From Gillisella vitis (GTDB lineage Bacteria > Pseudomonadota > Alphaproteobacteria > Rhizobiales > Rhizobiaceae): DNA of 64,000 nt. Of the stretch, positions 8,972 to 18,054 are shown one piece after another. The stretch is from assembly GCF_021559775.1 (NCBI RefSeq), contig NZ_CP056048.1, positions 372,001-436,000 of the forward strand, in the 5' to 3' direction. Every line of letters starts with the position of its first letter. Position 1 is the stretch's first letter. A model generated the notes under the pieces. The model saw nothing but the letters and a program-made list of their open reading frames with translations. It made no database searches and was not told the DNA's origin. The translations under genes and the position numbers were made by a program.

Positions 8972-10092
8972 GCGCGATTATCTCCCCAAAAGACTATTTT
9001 GACCCGAAAGACCTCTGGATTCTCGATCACGATGATCTCTTGTCGCTTGAAATCGGCGCTGGCATTCTTGGCACAGGCGGCGGTGGCAATCCCTATATTG
9101 GCAAGCTGCGTGCCCGCCAGTTGCTGGATGAGGGCTATACGCTCTCGGTTCTGCCACACCAGAAAATCCATGATGATGCGCTTTGCGTTTCCGTGGGTGG
9201 TATTGGTGCGCCTGTCGTTGGTATTGAGCGCTTGCGTGAAGGTCGTGAGGGCCTGCGCTGCATCCGCGCGCTGGAAGCGCATCTGGATATGACCATAGAC
9301 GCCATTGTCTGCGAGGAAATCGGTGGGTCCAATTCCATGGAACCGTTGGTGGTGGCCGCTCTCACGGGTGTGCCGGTGATTGATTGCGACGGCATGGGCC
9401 GGGCCTTCCCGGAAATGCAGATGACCACGTTTTCCATCTACGGCCATAGCTCTACGCCATCGGCCATGTGCGATGTGCATGGCAATGTTGTGCTGTTTCA
9501 GCATGCGGTATCCGAGCTTTGGCACGAGCGCATGGCGCGGGCCTGCGTGGTGGCGCAAGGGGGGGCATCTACACTGGCGTCTGCACCGATGACCGGGGCT
9601 TTTGTCAAGCAATTCGGCATTCCCAATTCCTACACGCAAGCCGTCAGCCTTGGGCAGGCGGTCAGGCTTGCGCAGAAAAACCATGATGACCCGATTGAAG
9701 CCATTTGCAAAAAGGAGAACGGCAAAAAGCTGTTCACCGGCAAGATCAGCGATTTGAAGCGTCACTTGCGCGGCGGTTTTGTGCGTGGCGAAGTGCAGCT
9801 TTCCGGCATTGATGCCCACAATGGCGAAACCGGCTCGGTGCTGATCCAGAATGAAAATTTGGTGTTCTTCCACGATGGTGAGATGGAATGCTGCGTGCCG
9901 GACCTGATTCTGGTGCTGGATGTGGATAGCGGCGAAGCCATCACCACCGAAATGCTGCGCTATGGCCAGCGCGTCGCCATCGTTGCCTTGCCGTGCCATG
10001 GGCTGCTGCGTTCCCGCGAGGCGCTGGATGTGGTTGGCCCCAAAGCTTTTGGGCTGGATGGCATTGTCTACACCCCGATGAAAGGATCGTGA
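8968..10092 (+). CDS. DUF917 family protein, copy 1
   Basis: A 374-residue DUF917 protein. It shows the family's glycine-rich start (LGTGGGGNPYIGKL), EEIGGSNSMEPL, and the motif DCDGMGRAFPEMQM. Some DUF917 members have been described as S-methyl-thiohydantoin desulfurases, which fits a hydantoinase neighbour, but the reaction here is not established. The ATG overlaps the stop of the hydantoinase-like gene (ATGA at 8968-8971). It is a paralogue of the following gene; the two may form a heteromer. Confidence 0.8.
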   Translation: MSAIISPKDYFDPKDLWILDHDDLLSLEIGAGILGTGGGGNPYIGKLRARQLLDEGYTLSVLPHQKIHDDALCVSVGGIGAPVVGIERLREGREGLRCIRALEAHLDMTIDAIVCEEIGGSNSMEPLVVAALTGVPVIDCDGMGRAFPEMQMTTFSIYGHSSTPSAMCDVHGNVVLFQHAVSELWHERMARACVVAQGGASTLASAPMTGAFVKQFGIPNSYTQAVSLGQAVRLAQKNHDDPIEAICKKENGKKLFTGKISDLKRHLRGGFVRGEVQLSGIDAHNGETGSVLIQNENLVFFHDGEMECCVPDLILVLDVDSGEAITTEMLRYGQRVAIVALPCHGLLRSREALDVVGPKAFGLDGIVYTPMKGS

Positions 10093-10094
10093 TC

Positions 10095-11171
10095 ATGGCC
10101 TATCAGGTGCAAGAACATGATCTGGAGGCCATTGCCCTTGGCGGTGCCTATCTCGGCACGGGCGGCGGCGGTGATCCCTATATTGGCAAGCTGATGGCGC
10201 AAGCGGCCCTTCGCGAGCACGGACCCGTCACAGTGGTTGCCGCAGACGAAGTGGATGACGACACATTGTGCATTTCCGTCTTTATGATGGGTGCGCCCAC
10301 CGTCATGCTGGAAAAACTGCCATCTGGTGCTGAAGTGCTGAAAGCGCTGCATGAACTGGAGCAGTTTTTGGGCCGCAAAGCCGGAGCCATTCTCTGCGTT
10401 GAGGCGGGCGGGTTGAACTCCACCATTCCCTATATGGTGGCGGCCGTCACTGGTCTCCCCTTGGTGGATGGTGATGGCATGGGCCGCGCCTTCCCGGAAT
10501 TGCAGATGGTGAGTTTTACCCTGCATGGTATCTCGGCAAGCCCGCTAGTCTTGGTCGATGACAAGGGCAATTCCTCGCTGTTTTCAGCGGTCTCCAACTT
10601 GTGGACCGAGAAAATGGCCCGCGCCGTGACCATTCAAATGGGTGGTGCTGCGTTGGTTGCCGCCTATGCCATGAGTGGCAAGCAGATGAAACAGGCGCTT
10701 TTGCACGGCACGATGACGCAGATCCGTACCATTGGCGAGACCATTCTGAATGAGCGTGCCCGCTCCCGCCATGCCGGGCAGGCTTTGCGCGAAAAGCTTG
10801 GCGGCACCCATCTTTTCACCGGACGCGTGGTGGATGTGGAACGCGCCACAACAGGTGGTTTTGCCCGTGGAAAGCTGATCTTGCGCGGTGTGGATCGCTT
10901 TGCAGGCCAGCGCTTTGCTGTGCATTTCCAAAACGAGTTTCTGCTGGCTGAGGGCGAAAATGGCGAAACCGTCTGGGCAACGCCGGACCTGATTTGCGCC
11001 CTTGATGCCGATATGGGCCTGCCTGTGACCACTGAACAGATGCGCTACGGCTTGATGGTGGAATTCACCGGCATCCCCGCCGATCCGCAATGGCATACGC
11101 CAGAAGGACTGGCGCTCGCGGGGCCGGGCTATTTTGGCTACGGCGACAGCGCAAAGCCACTCTCTGCATGA
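10095..11171 (+). CDS. DUF917 family protein, copy 2
   Basis: A 358-residue paralogue of the preceding gene, with the same motifs (LGTGGGGDPYIGKL, VEAGGLNSTIPYMV, DGDGMGRAFPELQM). The start at 10095 has AAAGGA at 10081-10086 and aligns with the beginning of copy 1 after its 25-residue extension. Copy 1 keeps EE before the IGG segment and copy 2 has VE, so the pair has diverged rather than being a recent duplication. The small spacing shows co-expression with the importer. Confidence 0.8.
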   Translation: MAYQVQEHDLEAIALGGAYLGTGGGGDPYIGKLMAQAALREHGPVTVVAADEVDDDTLCISVFMMGAPTVMLEKLPSGAEVLKALHELEQFLGRKAGAILCVEAGGLNSTIPYMVAAVTGLPLVDGDGMGRAFPELQMVSFTLHGISASPLVLVDDKGNSSLFSAVSNLWTEKMARAVTIQMGGAALVAAYAMSGKQMKQALLHGTMTQIRTIGETILNERARSRHAGQALREKLGGTHLFTGRVVDVERATTGGFARGKLILRGVDRFAGQRFAVHFQNEFLLAEGENGETVWATPDLICALDADMGLPVTTEQMRYGLMVEFTGIPADPQWHTPEGLALAGPGYFGYGDSAKPLSA

Positions 11172-11212
11172 TTTTTTAAAATACAGCGAACTGTCAAAAA
11201 AAGGGGAATGAG

Positions 11213-12787
11213 ATGAACGCAACACAGACTTTAAGGCACCTTGCGGTGGTTTTGGCGATGGGAACCGCCATTGTCGTGCCACACGTGGCCATGGCAAAAA
11301 CCTCCACCGTGATGAATGTAACGCAGGTGTTTGGCACCATTGATCCGGCCAAGATCACCGATTACACCCAGTATCTGGCCGCTGTGAACCTCTACGATGG
11401 CCTGACCACCGTGGACAGCACCGGCAAGATCATCCCGGAACTGGCCGAGAGCTGGGATGTGTCCAGCGATAACCTGACCTACACCTTCCATCTGCGCAAG
11501 GACGCAACATTTCAGGATGGCTCTCCGGTTGAGGCCAAGGATGTTGTTTATACCGTCCAGCGCCTGCTGGCGATCAACAAGGGGCCTGCCTATCTGTTTG
11601 CAACGCTGATCAACCCCGACAATGTGAAAGCGGTGGATGCCCACACTGTCACTATCACCCTCAACAAGGTCTATGCGCCATTCTTGACCACCACGCCGCT
11701 TCTGCTTGTTATCAATGAGGATGCCGTCAAGGCCGCTTCCAAGCAGCCCTGGGGTGAGGATGTTGTTGGCGAAAAATCCATGGGGGCAGGGCCTTATGTG
11801 CTGTCCAGCTGGCAGCGCGGCTCGGAAATGGTCATCAGCCGCTATGAAAAATATTACGCGGGCTGGCCAACAAACCCGATTGATGAAGTGCGCTTTGTGC
11901 AGACCAATGACGAGGCAACCGTCAAAGCGCTGGCGACATCTGGCCAATTGGGCATTTCCTCCACCACCCAGGCCAACGAGACCTATGATGCTCTGGCCAA
12001 AACCGACGGTTATGTGGTCCAGACCACACCAACGGCCACCGGTTTTTATTTGAAACTCAACACCAAGGCCACGCCGACAGACGATGTGCATGTGCGTCGC
12101 GCCTTGCAATATGCCACCGATTACAAAACCATCCAGACACAGATTATGACCGGTGACACGCTGGCGGGGCCGCTGGCTCCGGTGTTCAAGGATGCCTATC
12201 TCGATACGCTGAAGGCGCCGGAATTTGATCTTGAAAAGGCCAAGGAGGAACTTGCCAAGTCCAAATATGCGGGAAAGCCGATCAAGCTGACGCTGACCTA
12301 CGTGGCAGGCCTGTCGTTTGAAGAGGATATTGCGCTTCTGATGCAATCCAATCTTTCGCAGATCGGCGTGGATGTGGACATCAAACCCGAACCCTGGAAC
12401 CGCATCACCGAACTGGCCGCCAAGCCGGAAACCACGCCTGCGGCCACGCAAGTGTTCTATGGCCCAACCTATCCCTCGCCAGATAGCGTATTCTACGTGC
12501 AATATCATTCCAAATCGGCGGGAACATGGGCCTCCATGGAATGGTTGCAGGATGCCGAGGTCGATAAATTGATCGATGACGCCCGCTCCACCACCGATAG
12601 CGCGAAGCAGAATGCGATCTACAAGCAGATCCAGCAGGCGATTTCCGATAAGGCACCGGACGTGAATTTGCTGACGAAAGTGCAGAAGGTGGCCTTCAGC
12701 AAGTGCATCTCGGGCTATAAATTTGTGCCAATGCAAAGCTGGGATTACAATTTCCACAATCTGACATGGACGTGCCCGGCCAAATAA
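11213..12787 (+). CDS. Periplasmic solute-binding protein of the peptide-type importer (SBP family 5)
   Basis: A 524-residue exported binding protein. Residues 1-27 form a signal peptide ending near VAMAKT. The mature protein has family 5 features such as ELAESWDVSSDNLTYTFHLR, the DGSPVEAKDVVYTVQRL segment, and GAGPYVLSSWQRGSE. An AAAAGGGGAATGAG ribosome site precedes the ATG. It is the last gene of the operon; binding proteins usually come first, so this placement is unusual. It would capture the substrate for the channel encoded at 3825-7380. Confidence 0.88.
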   Translation: MNATQTLRHLAVVLAMGTAIVVPHVAMAKTSTVMNVTQVFGTIDPAKITDYTQYLAAVNLYDGLTTVDSTGKIIPELAESWDVSSDNLTYTFHLRKDATFQDGSPVEAKDVVYTVQRLLAINKGPAYLFATLINPDNVKAVDAHTVTITLNKVYAPFLTTTPLLLVINEDAVKAASKQPWGEDVVGEKSMGAGPYVLSSWQRGSEMVISRYEKYYAGWPTNPIDEVRFVQTNDEATVKALATSGQLGISSTTQANETYDALAKTDGYVVQTTPTATGFYLKLNTKATPTDDVHVRRALQYATDYKTIQTQIMTGDTLAGPLAPVFKDAYLDTLKAPEFDLEKAKEELAKSKYAGKPIKLTLTYVAGLSFEEDIALLMQSNLSQIGVDVDIKPEPWNRITELAAKPETTPAATQVFYGPTYPSPDSVFYVQYHSKSAGTWASMEWLQDAEVDKLIDDARSTTDSAKQNAIYKQIQQAISDKAPDVNLLTKVQKVAFSKCISGYKFVPMQSWDYNFHNLTWTCPAK

Positions 12788-12805
12788 TCCGGGGTCTGTT
12801 TGAGA

Positions 12806-13282
12806 CTACTTCAACCCTGGAAAATCGTTGGGCTGGGCAGCCGGATTTTCCAGGGTTGCCGTCTTCAACGCCTTGAACAGAAAGCGCGTTTCCAACAGAT
12901 TGACGATACGCAAAACCGTCTCCACCGTATCGATCGGCTTGACCAGGAAGTCCTTTGCGCCCAGCGAGAGGGCGCGGCGGCGTGTTTCTGTTGTCACATC
13001 AGCTGTCAGCACAAGGATGGGAACGAAATCATCCGGTCCGATCAGCCGCGTGAATTGGTCAAGCAGGGCAAAACCATCCAGATGCGGCATCAGAAGATCG
13101 AGCAGGATAATATCGGCTTTGTGCTTTGTAAAAAGAGCAGTGGCCTCGCGCGGGTCGGTGGTCGATGCAATCCGGTCGAAACGCTCGCGCCGCAAAAGCC
13201 TTTCCAACAGGGCAATATTGGCGGGTTCGTCATCGATGATCAGTATCTGCGCCTCTGAGGCAAGGTCGAAGGGAAAATTCAC
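12806..13282 (-). CDS. Single-domain response regulator (receiver only)
   Basis: A 158-residue receiver protein without output domain. The acidic pair is in ILIIDDEPAN, the phospho-acceptor Asp is in IILLDLLMPHLDG, the conserved Thr is in VLTAD, and the Lys is in FLVKPID. Its ATG overlaps the stop of the hybrid kinase gene by four bases, so it is translationally coupled to it. It may act as a phosphate shuttle or by protein contact. It ends 18 bases from the convergent binding-protein gene. Confidence 0.85.
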   Translation of the reverse strand: MNFPFDLASEAQILIIDDEPANIALLERLLRRERFDRIASTTDPREATALFTKHKADIILLDLLMPHLDGFALLDQFTRLIGPDDFVPILVLTADVTTETRRRALSLGAKDFLVKPIDTVETVLRIVNLLETRFLFKALKTATLENPAAQPNDFPGLK

Positions 13283-15636
13283 GTCAGAACCTCATCCAGG
13301 GTTTTCATCAGGCGGCGTACGTCCAGCGGTTTGGTCATGTAATGCGTTGCGCCTTTTTCCATCGCCAGCATGCGTGTTTTTTCCGTGGCATCGGCGCTTA
13401 TCACAACGACCGGGGTGGTTTGCGTCCGAGGATCGGCGCGCAAGGCGGCAAGAACCCATAGCCCATTCATGTCAGGCAGATCGACGTCGAGCAAAACAAG
13501 ATCGGGACGGTGCTCAAAGGCAAGCGTCAGGCCGAGACCACCCAACATGGCCGGAATGATCCTGGTCTTTAAACGGCGGCGCACGAGGTTTTCGATCAGG
13601 TTGAGATTGACAAGGTTGTCCTCAATGCAAAGGACCGTGGCTTTGCCTGTCGGTCCGCTTGCCACTGCCCGTTTCTCGTCTGTTTTCACCGCTTCTGCCA
13701 CGGCGTAAGGGGCGTGTGACACGGGAATATGGATGGAGAACACCGAGCCGGTCGCGTCACTCTCGGTCAAGAAAAGATCGCCATCCATGGCCTGCATCAG
13801 ATTGACCGACAGGGCAAGGCCAAGGCCTGTGCCGGTCGTTGCATTTCGGTCGGTGCCAAGCCTCTCGAAAGGCTTGAAGAGCCGGTCCCTATCCACATCC
13901 GCAATTCCACAGCCCGTGTCGGCAATATCAATTGCGATCATGGTGTTAGTCAGTAATTGAGCGGATAATCGGATCTCACCGCCATCCCTGTTGAATTTCA
14001 CCGCATTTGAAAGCAGGTTCAGCAGCACTTGCAAAAACCGGCGACGATCGACTGCGACAATGGTTTGGCCCGCGGCCTGCATCTCCACACTGATCGTCAA
14101 TCGCTTTGGTTCGGCCAAGGGAGCCGCCAGGGCAATGGCTTCCGTGACGATATCGTCCAACCCGACCGGCTCTATCAACAGTTCCATGCGGCCTGCCTCG
14201 ATCCGGGCGATATCGAGAACTTCATCGATCAGGCTGAGCAGATGCCGTCCAGCTCTGAGGATTTGCGCCAGACTTTCGCGCATCTCCCGATCCTCAATGT
14301 CCATGTCGAGGATCTGTGCAAAGCCCAGAACGGAATTCAGCGGCGTGCGCAATTCATGGCTCATGCGCGACAGAAACTCGCTTTTGGCTTGGCTGGCCCG
14401 TTCGGCGTCACGCCGTGCGGTCAACAGGGCCTCTTCGGTTCGTTTCCGGTCCGTTACATCGCGGGTGATCTTGGAAAAGCCCCGCAATTGCCCTTGCTTA
14501 TCGCGCAGGGCTGTCATCACCACATTGGCCCAGAACCGGCTGCCATCTTTGCGCAACCGCCATCCCTCGTCTTCGACGCGGCCAAAGGCGGCGGCTTGCG
14601 CCATTTCCTGAAGCGGCCGTGTGTCTCGATGCTCGAGAGGATAGAAGCGAGAAAAGTGCTGACCGATGATTTCGTCTGCACGATACCCCTTGATACGCTC
14701 TGCACCGGCATTCCAGCTCACCACAGTGCCATCTGCATCCAGCCCGAAAATACCATAGTCATGGACGCCATCGACGAGCAGCCGGAAGCGTTCCTCGCTT
14801 TCCCGCAGAGCCTCCTCGCGTGCCGTCAGCAGGCGGCTTGCCTCTTCGAGCGCGCTCGACAATTCGCCGATTTCGTCCGTTGCATGTTCTGCCAGTCTCA
14901 GGCTTTGGCCCTGGGCGAGGCGGCTGGCGGCCTGTTTCAGTCTATCGACCCGCCGGACAATGCCTTTTGACATCAATACGATAGCGCCGATGCATCCGAT
15001 GACACCAGCGATCGCGCCCAACAGGGTAATTCTTTGCGACAGCGCCCGGATTTCATCGGCCTTTGCCGTTCGTTGCGCCAGAAGGGCGTCCTCCCTTAGC
15101 CGCATCTCGGCAATCTGCAGGCGCAACTCGTCCAGAAAGGCCTTGTTGGCAATCAATGTCTGCCGCAAAGCTTCCGGAATCTGGTTATTCGAAACCGAAC
15201 CTTGCATCAGGGAGGCAAGACCCTTCAGCTTTTTGTCAACCAGAGGCTCCATCCGGTTCAGCCGCTCAAGCTGTTCCGCATCAATGATCAGTGGCCGCAT
15301 TGCGGCAAACACCGCAGGCAATTCCGTCACGGCTTTCTTGTAGGGGGCAAGGAAGGTCTCATCGCGGGTGAGAAGATATCCCCGCACGCCGGAGGCACCT
15401 TCGGCCAGCAAAGCGTGTAGCTCCAGAATGTCCTGTTGAATGGCGAAGGTGACGCGCACGTAATTTTCTGCCTTTCGGCTTTCACGGTCAGCGAGAAAGA
15501 CGGAGCCGAGGGCAATCAGAAGACAGGCCAGAGGCAATGCGATTACGATCAGGCCTTTGACGGCCAAAGGTTGGTTGAGAAAGCGAAAGCGACTGTGGGC
15601 GGAGATCATCGTCTTTGCCGGGAACTCCGTCATCAT
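13279..15636 (-). CDS. Membrane hybrid histidine kinase (CHASE3-HAMP-PAS-HisKA-HATPase-REC)
   Basis: A 785-residue hybrid kinase. A transmembrane helix near residues 27-48 is followed by a periplasmic CHASE3-like helical sensor, a second helix near 205-225, a HAMP linker, a PAS domain (residues about 280-400), the phospho-acceptor His in SHELRTPLN, ATP-binding boxes NLLSNAVKFN, DTGCGI and GTGLGLAL, and a C-terminal receiver with Asp in LVLLDVDLPDMNG. All catalytic motifs are intact. It overlaps the upstream NarL-type regulator and the downstream receiver gene by four bases each, so the three are one transcription unit. Confidence 0.88.
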   Translation of the reverse strand: MMTEFPAKTMISAHSRFRFLNQPLAVKGLIVIALPLACLLIALGSVFLADRESRKAENYVRVTFAIQQDILELHALLAEGASGVRGYLLTRDETFLAPYKKAVTELPAVFAAMRPLIIDAEQLERLNRMEPLVDKKLKGLASLMQGSVSNNQIPEALRQTLIANKAFLDELRLQIAEMRLREDALLAQRTAKADEIRALSQRITLLGAIAGVIGCIGAIVLMSKGIVRRVDRLKQAASRLAQGQSLRLAEHATDEIGELSSALEEASRLLTAREEALRESEERFRLLVDGVHDYGIFGLDADGTVVSWNAGAERIKGYRADEIIGQHFSRFYPLEHRDTRPLQEMAQAAAFGRVEDEGWRLRKDGSRFWANVVMTALRDKQGQLRGFSKITRDVTDRKRTEEALLTARRDAERASQAKSEFLSRMSHELRTPLNSVLGFAQILDMDIEDREMRESLAQILRAGRHLLSLIDEVLDIARIEAGRMELLIEPVGLDDIVTEAIALAAPLAEPKRLTISVEMQAAGQTIVAVDRRRFLQVLLNLLSNAVKFNRDGGEIRLSAQLLTNTMIAIDIADTGCGIADVDRDRLFKPFERLGTDRNATTGTGLGLALSVNLMQAMDGDLFLTESDATGSVFSIHIPVSHAPYAVAEAVKTDEKRAVASGPTGKATVLCIEDNLVNLNLIENLVRRRLKTRIIPAMLGGLGLTLAFEHRPDLVLLDVDLPDMNGLWVLAALRADPRTQTTPVVVISADATEKTRMLAMEKGATHYMTKPLDVRRLMKTLDEVLT

Positions 15637-16283
15637 GCCTCTCCCTCAACCAATCCGGCCTGCGCTGCCAGCACGGCTGCCTGGGTTCGGTCGCCCACCC
15701 GCAATTTCGCAATGATGCGCTCGACATGGACCTTGACCGTGCCCGGAGCGATGGACAGTCTGCGGGCGATTTCCTTGTTGGTCGCGCCCCTTGCCACTTC
15801 CTGTAAAATTTCCCGCTCACGGGTGGTCAGCTGAGAAATAGCGTCCTCGGCTGGCGATGTGCGCGATACGCGGGTCAGCATCCGCCGCACCAATCCGGTA
15901 TCGAAAAATTCCTGACCGTCCAGAACGGCCCGGATCATCCGCAACAATGTGTCGCGCCGCACATCCTTCAACGCGTAGCCACTGGCTCCAGCCTTCACTG
16001 CCGCTTCCAGATAGTCGAGGCTGTCATGCATCGTCAGCATCATGATCCGCGTCGATGGTGATACGCGGCGGATTTCTGTCGCCGCCGTCAACCCGTCCAT
16101 CGGTGTCATCCGGACATCGAGCAAGGCGATGTCAGGCAAAAGCTGTGCTGCTAGCGTGATTGCTTCCAGGCCATCTCGCGCTTCGGCCACGACCTCCAGA
16201 TCTGGCGCACCCGACAGCACCGAAATAATACCGGATCGGGCCAAGTCGTGGTCGTCGGCAATCAGAATCCGCGCTTTGGTCAT
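15633..16283 (-). CDS. NarL/FixJ-type response regulator
   Basis: A 216-residue regulator with an N-terminal receiver (ADDHDLARSG; phospho-Asp in IALLDVRMTPMDG; Lys in YALKDV) and a C-terminal LuxR helix-turn-helix (LTTREREILQEVARG and APGTVKVHVERII). Its ATG at 16283 overlaps the ancestral stop codon of the upstream sensor kinase (ATGA at 16280-16283), showing that kinase and regulator once formed a coupled pair. The kinase is now damaged, so this regulator may depend on the downstream hybrid kinase. Confidence 0.87.
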   Translation of the reverse strand: MTKARILIADDHDLARSGIISVLSGAPDLEVVAEARDGLEAITLAAQLLPDIALLDVRMTPMDGLTAATEIRRVSPSTRIMMLTMHDSLDYLEAAVKAGASGYALKDVRRDTLLRMIRAVLDGQEFFDTGLVRRMLTRVSRTSPAEDAISQLTTREREILQEVARGATNKEIARRLSIAPGTVKVHVERIIAKLRVGDRTQAAVLAAQAGLVEGEA

Positions 16284-16371
16284 CGGCTTTCGCCTTTCTC
16301 GGTCAGAGGAACCCGGGCGATCAGCCTCGTGCCTTCATTGAGTGGGCTGATGATGTCCAGCGTCCCGTTGA
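16280..16371 (-). pseudogene. Orphaned C-terminal end of the sensor kinase ATPase domain, out of frame
   Basis: In a different frame from the kinase ORF, these bases encode NGTLDIISPLNEGTRLIARV and then PLTEKGESR before a TGA that overlaps the regulator ATG. This is the usual end of a NarX/LuxR-type kinase ATPase domain. It shows that the original gene ended here and that a frame-changing deletion upstream disconnected it. Confidence 0.75.
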
Positions 16372-17226
16372 CAGCAGGTTTTGGCAGCCCGCATGTTTGC
16401 GGGCATTGGTAATCGCTTCCTGCGCCACACGATAAAGAACGATTTCAATGGCTTGAGGCAGACGGCCATCCGGTAGCCGGTTGTCCAGCCGACAGGCGAT
16501 TTCATCGACGGTGTCGAGCTTTCCACTGATGGCGGCTGGCAGGCCAAGGTCATCGAGTTCGGCGGGCCGCAAGTCGGCAATCGCGTGGCGGATATCCTGG
16601 ATCGCCAGGCGGGCAATCTCACTGCATTGATCGACCTTATTCGCGAGGACCGCCGTCAAACCCGGGTCAGCTTCCAATGCCTGCAAGTGATGCAGCAGAC
16701 TAACCAGGGTCTGGGCCACGCCATCGTGCAGGTCATAGGCAATATGGGCGCGCTCCCGTTCCTGTGTGGAGAGAATGGCGGCGACCAATTGAGCAAGCTG
16801 CTTTTCGCGCTCGGCAAGCATCAGGAGCAGGGCTTCCCGCTCCTGTTCTCTGTCATCGGCGAAAACGGCTGCGGCGACAAGGTCGGCGACGATCTGAAGG
16901 CTGGTTTTATCCTCGTCGCCCATCCTTGCGATGGCCTGATCCTCGAAGATGACGAGCACCCGGCCATCCTTACTGGCCATGGCATTATTGGCAATCGTCT
17001 GGTGTTGATCTGTTGGGGTGCGCAAATGAATTGCCGCACCGCCGCAAAAGCTGCCGATCAATCCGGTGATATCAGTGATCGCCCGGGGGAGAGGGTATTG
17101 ATCAAGGCTGGCGCGTGTTTCGACGATGAGACGTAACCGGCTGGCCCTGGCTTCCGCCTCCCGGTAAAGTGTCCGCAATTCCTGGATGGGAGAGGCAAGG
17201 TGTTCCGGGTCCGTCGCCGTCATCAT
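16321..17226 (-). CDS. NarX-type sensor histidine kinase, ATPase domain deleted and frameshifted
   Basis: A 301-residue remnant of a cytoplasmic HisKA_3 kinase. Residues about 20-140 are a GAF-like sensor region. The phospho-acceptor His is in ERAHIAYDLHDGVAQTL. The segment VLYRVAQEAITNARKHAGC is the N box that opens the ATPase domain. Immediately after it the normal frame is lost: the protein ends in about 18 unrelated residues, the D-box and G-boxes needed to bind ATP are absent, and the genuine last residues of the domain occur out of frame at 16280-16371. About 45-60 codons appear to be missing, by comparison with the family's usual layout. ATG-ATG at 17223-17226 follows GAGGACGA. Probably inactive as a kinase; a sequencing error cannot explain the missing boxes. 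Confidence 0.75.
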   Translation of the reverse strand: MMTATDPEHLASPIQELRTLYREAEARASRLRLIVETRASLDQYPLPRAITDITGLIGSFCGGAAIHLRTPTDQHQTIANNAMASKDGRVLVIFEDQAIARMGDEDKTSLQIVADLVAAAVFADDREQEREALLLMLAEREKQLAQLVAAILSTQERERAHIAYDLHDGVAQTLVSLLHHLQALEADPGLTAVLANKVDQCSEIARLAIQDIRHAIADLRPAELDDLGLPAAISGKLDTVDEIACRLDNRLPDGRLPQAIEIVLYRVAQEAITNARKHAGCQNLLSTGRWTSSAHSMKARG

Positions 17227-17260
17227 TCGTCCTCATGCTCCTGTATCAAGGCGCGTTCGC

Positions 17261-17366
17261 CTACAGCGCCGTGCGCCATATATGGCGCACAAAGGTTCGC
17301 TGTAGCGCTTTATATCTGCTGCATAATTTTCTCTTTAAACCGATTCCGGTTTAAAGAATTATGCAG
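17261..17366. repeat. Rhizobial intergenic palindromic mosaic element (RIME/SIME-like)
   Basis: Two nested palindromes sit in the 303-base gap between the divergent kinase and SnoaL-like genes. The first has outer arms CTACAGCG (17261-17268) and CGCTGTAG (17298-17305) around a perfect 20-bp palindrome at 17271-17290. The second has arms CTGCATAATT (17319-17328) and AATTATGCAG (17357-17366) around CTTTAAACCG-ATTC-CGGTTTAAAG (17333-17356). I recognise this type as a dispersed element of Rhizobium/Agrobacterium genomes; the family name is from memory. I see nothing else in the gap besides the two 5' ends. Confidence 0.6.
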
Positions 17367-17529
17367 TAGCCGATGTGAGAGATAGGACACAGAAGGACCA
17401 GTTTACATAGGCCATTCGGCATATCCTTTCGACACCATGCGGCAGACGTAACAGCCTCTCTTCATAGCCACTTTTCTAAGCAACCGACCGGCGTTGGGCT
17501 TGGCTCGGGCTTGATAAAGGAGCTGTCTT

Positions 17530-17994
17530 ATGCAGAAAATTCTTTTGGCATTCGGTGTAATCGCCGGTCTTTCGATATCGTCTTTTGCCGCACCCGCGAT
17601 GGCACAGGAATGCGCGCCAGTGACCCAGCAGCAGGTGGAAAAGTTGTTTGATCGTTGGAATGCCTCTCTTGCGACGCTCGATCCGGAGAAAGTTGTCGCG
17701 AATTATGAGGATGATGCAGTTCTCCTCGCAACCCTGTCGAACCAGCCGCGGCTGACGCAGGAAGAGCGTCGCGCGTATTTTGTCGATTTTCTGAAAAAGA
17801 AGCCTCAGGGCGTGGTCGATAACCGGACGATCAAGCTGGGCTGCAACACGGCCATCGATACCGGCGTCTACACGTTCACCCTGGGGGATGGCACAAAGGT
17901 TCCGGCCCGCTACACCTTCACCTATGACTATGATGGCGGAAAATGGCTGATCTCCTCCCATCACTCTTCGGCAATGCCGGAACGCACGTCGTAA
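17530..17994 (+). CDS. Secreted SnoaL-like (DUF4440/CaMKII-association-domain fold) protein
   Basis: A 154-residue protein with a signal peptide (residues 1-25, ending APAMAQ) and a mature domain of about 128 residues. The sequence VEKLFDRWNASLATLDPEKV followed by YEDDAVLLATLS is typical of the small NTF2-like fold called SnoaL, DUF4440 or CaMKII association domain. Members bind small ligands or act as simple enzymes, but most are uncharacterised; I cannot assign a reaction. AAAGGAG lies 8 bases upstream of the ATG. Two Cys residues in the mature part (positions 27 and about 104) could form a disulfide in the periplasm. It stands alone, divergent from the two-component cluster. Confidence 0.7.
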   Translation: MQKILLAFGVIAGLSISSFAAPAMAQECAPVTQQQVEKLFDRWNASLATLDPEKVVANYEDDAVLLATLSNQPRLTQEERRAYFVDFLKKKPQGVVDNRTIKLGCNTAIDTGVYTFTLGDGTKVPARYTFTYDYDGGKWLISSHHSSAMPERTS

Positions 17995-18054
17995 AGGCAA
18001 GTTATGGACATGTCGCCGCGCTGGGAACGCACGGCGACATGTCATGACATCTGT

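Noticed and set aside
11231..12757. A 508-codon open frame on the minus strand
   Set aside because: Antisense to the family 5 binding protein, which has a signal peptide and ribosome site; no family motifs in the antisense product.
16321..16390. Sequencing error as the cause of the kinase truncation
   Set aside because: A single-base error would leave the G boxes present in another frame. They are missing altogether; only the last residues of the domain survive out of frame, so a deletion is needed.
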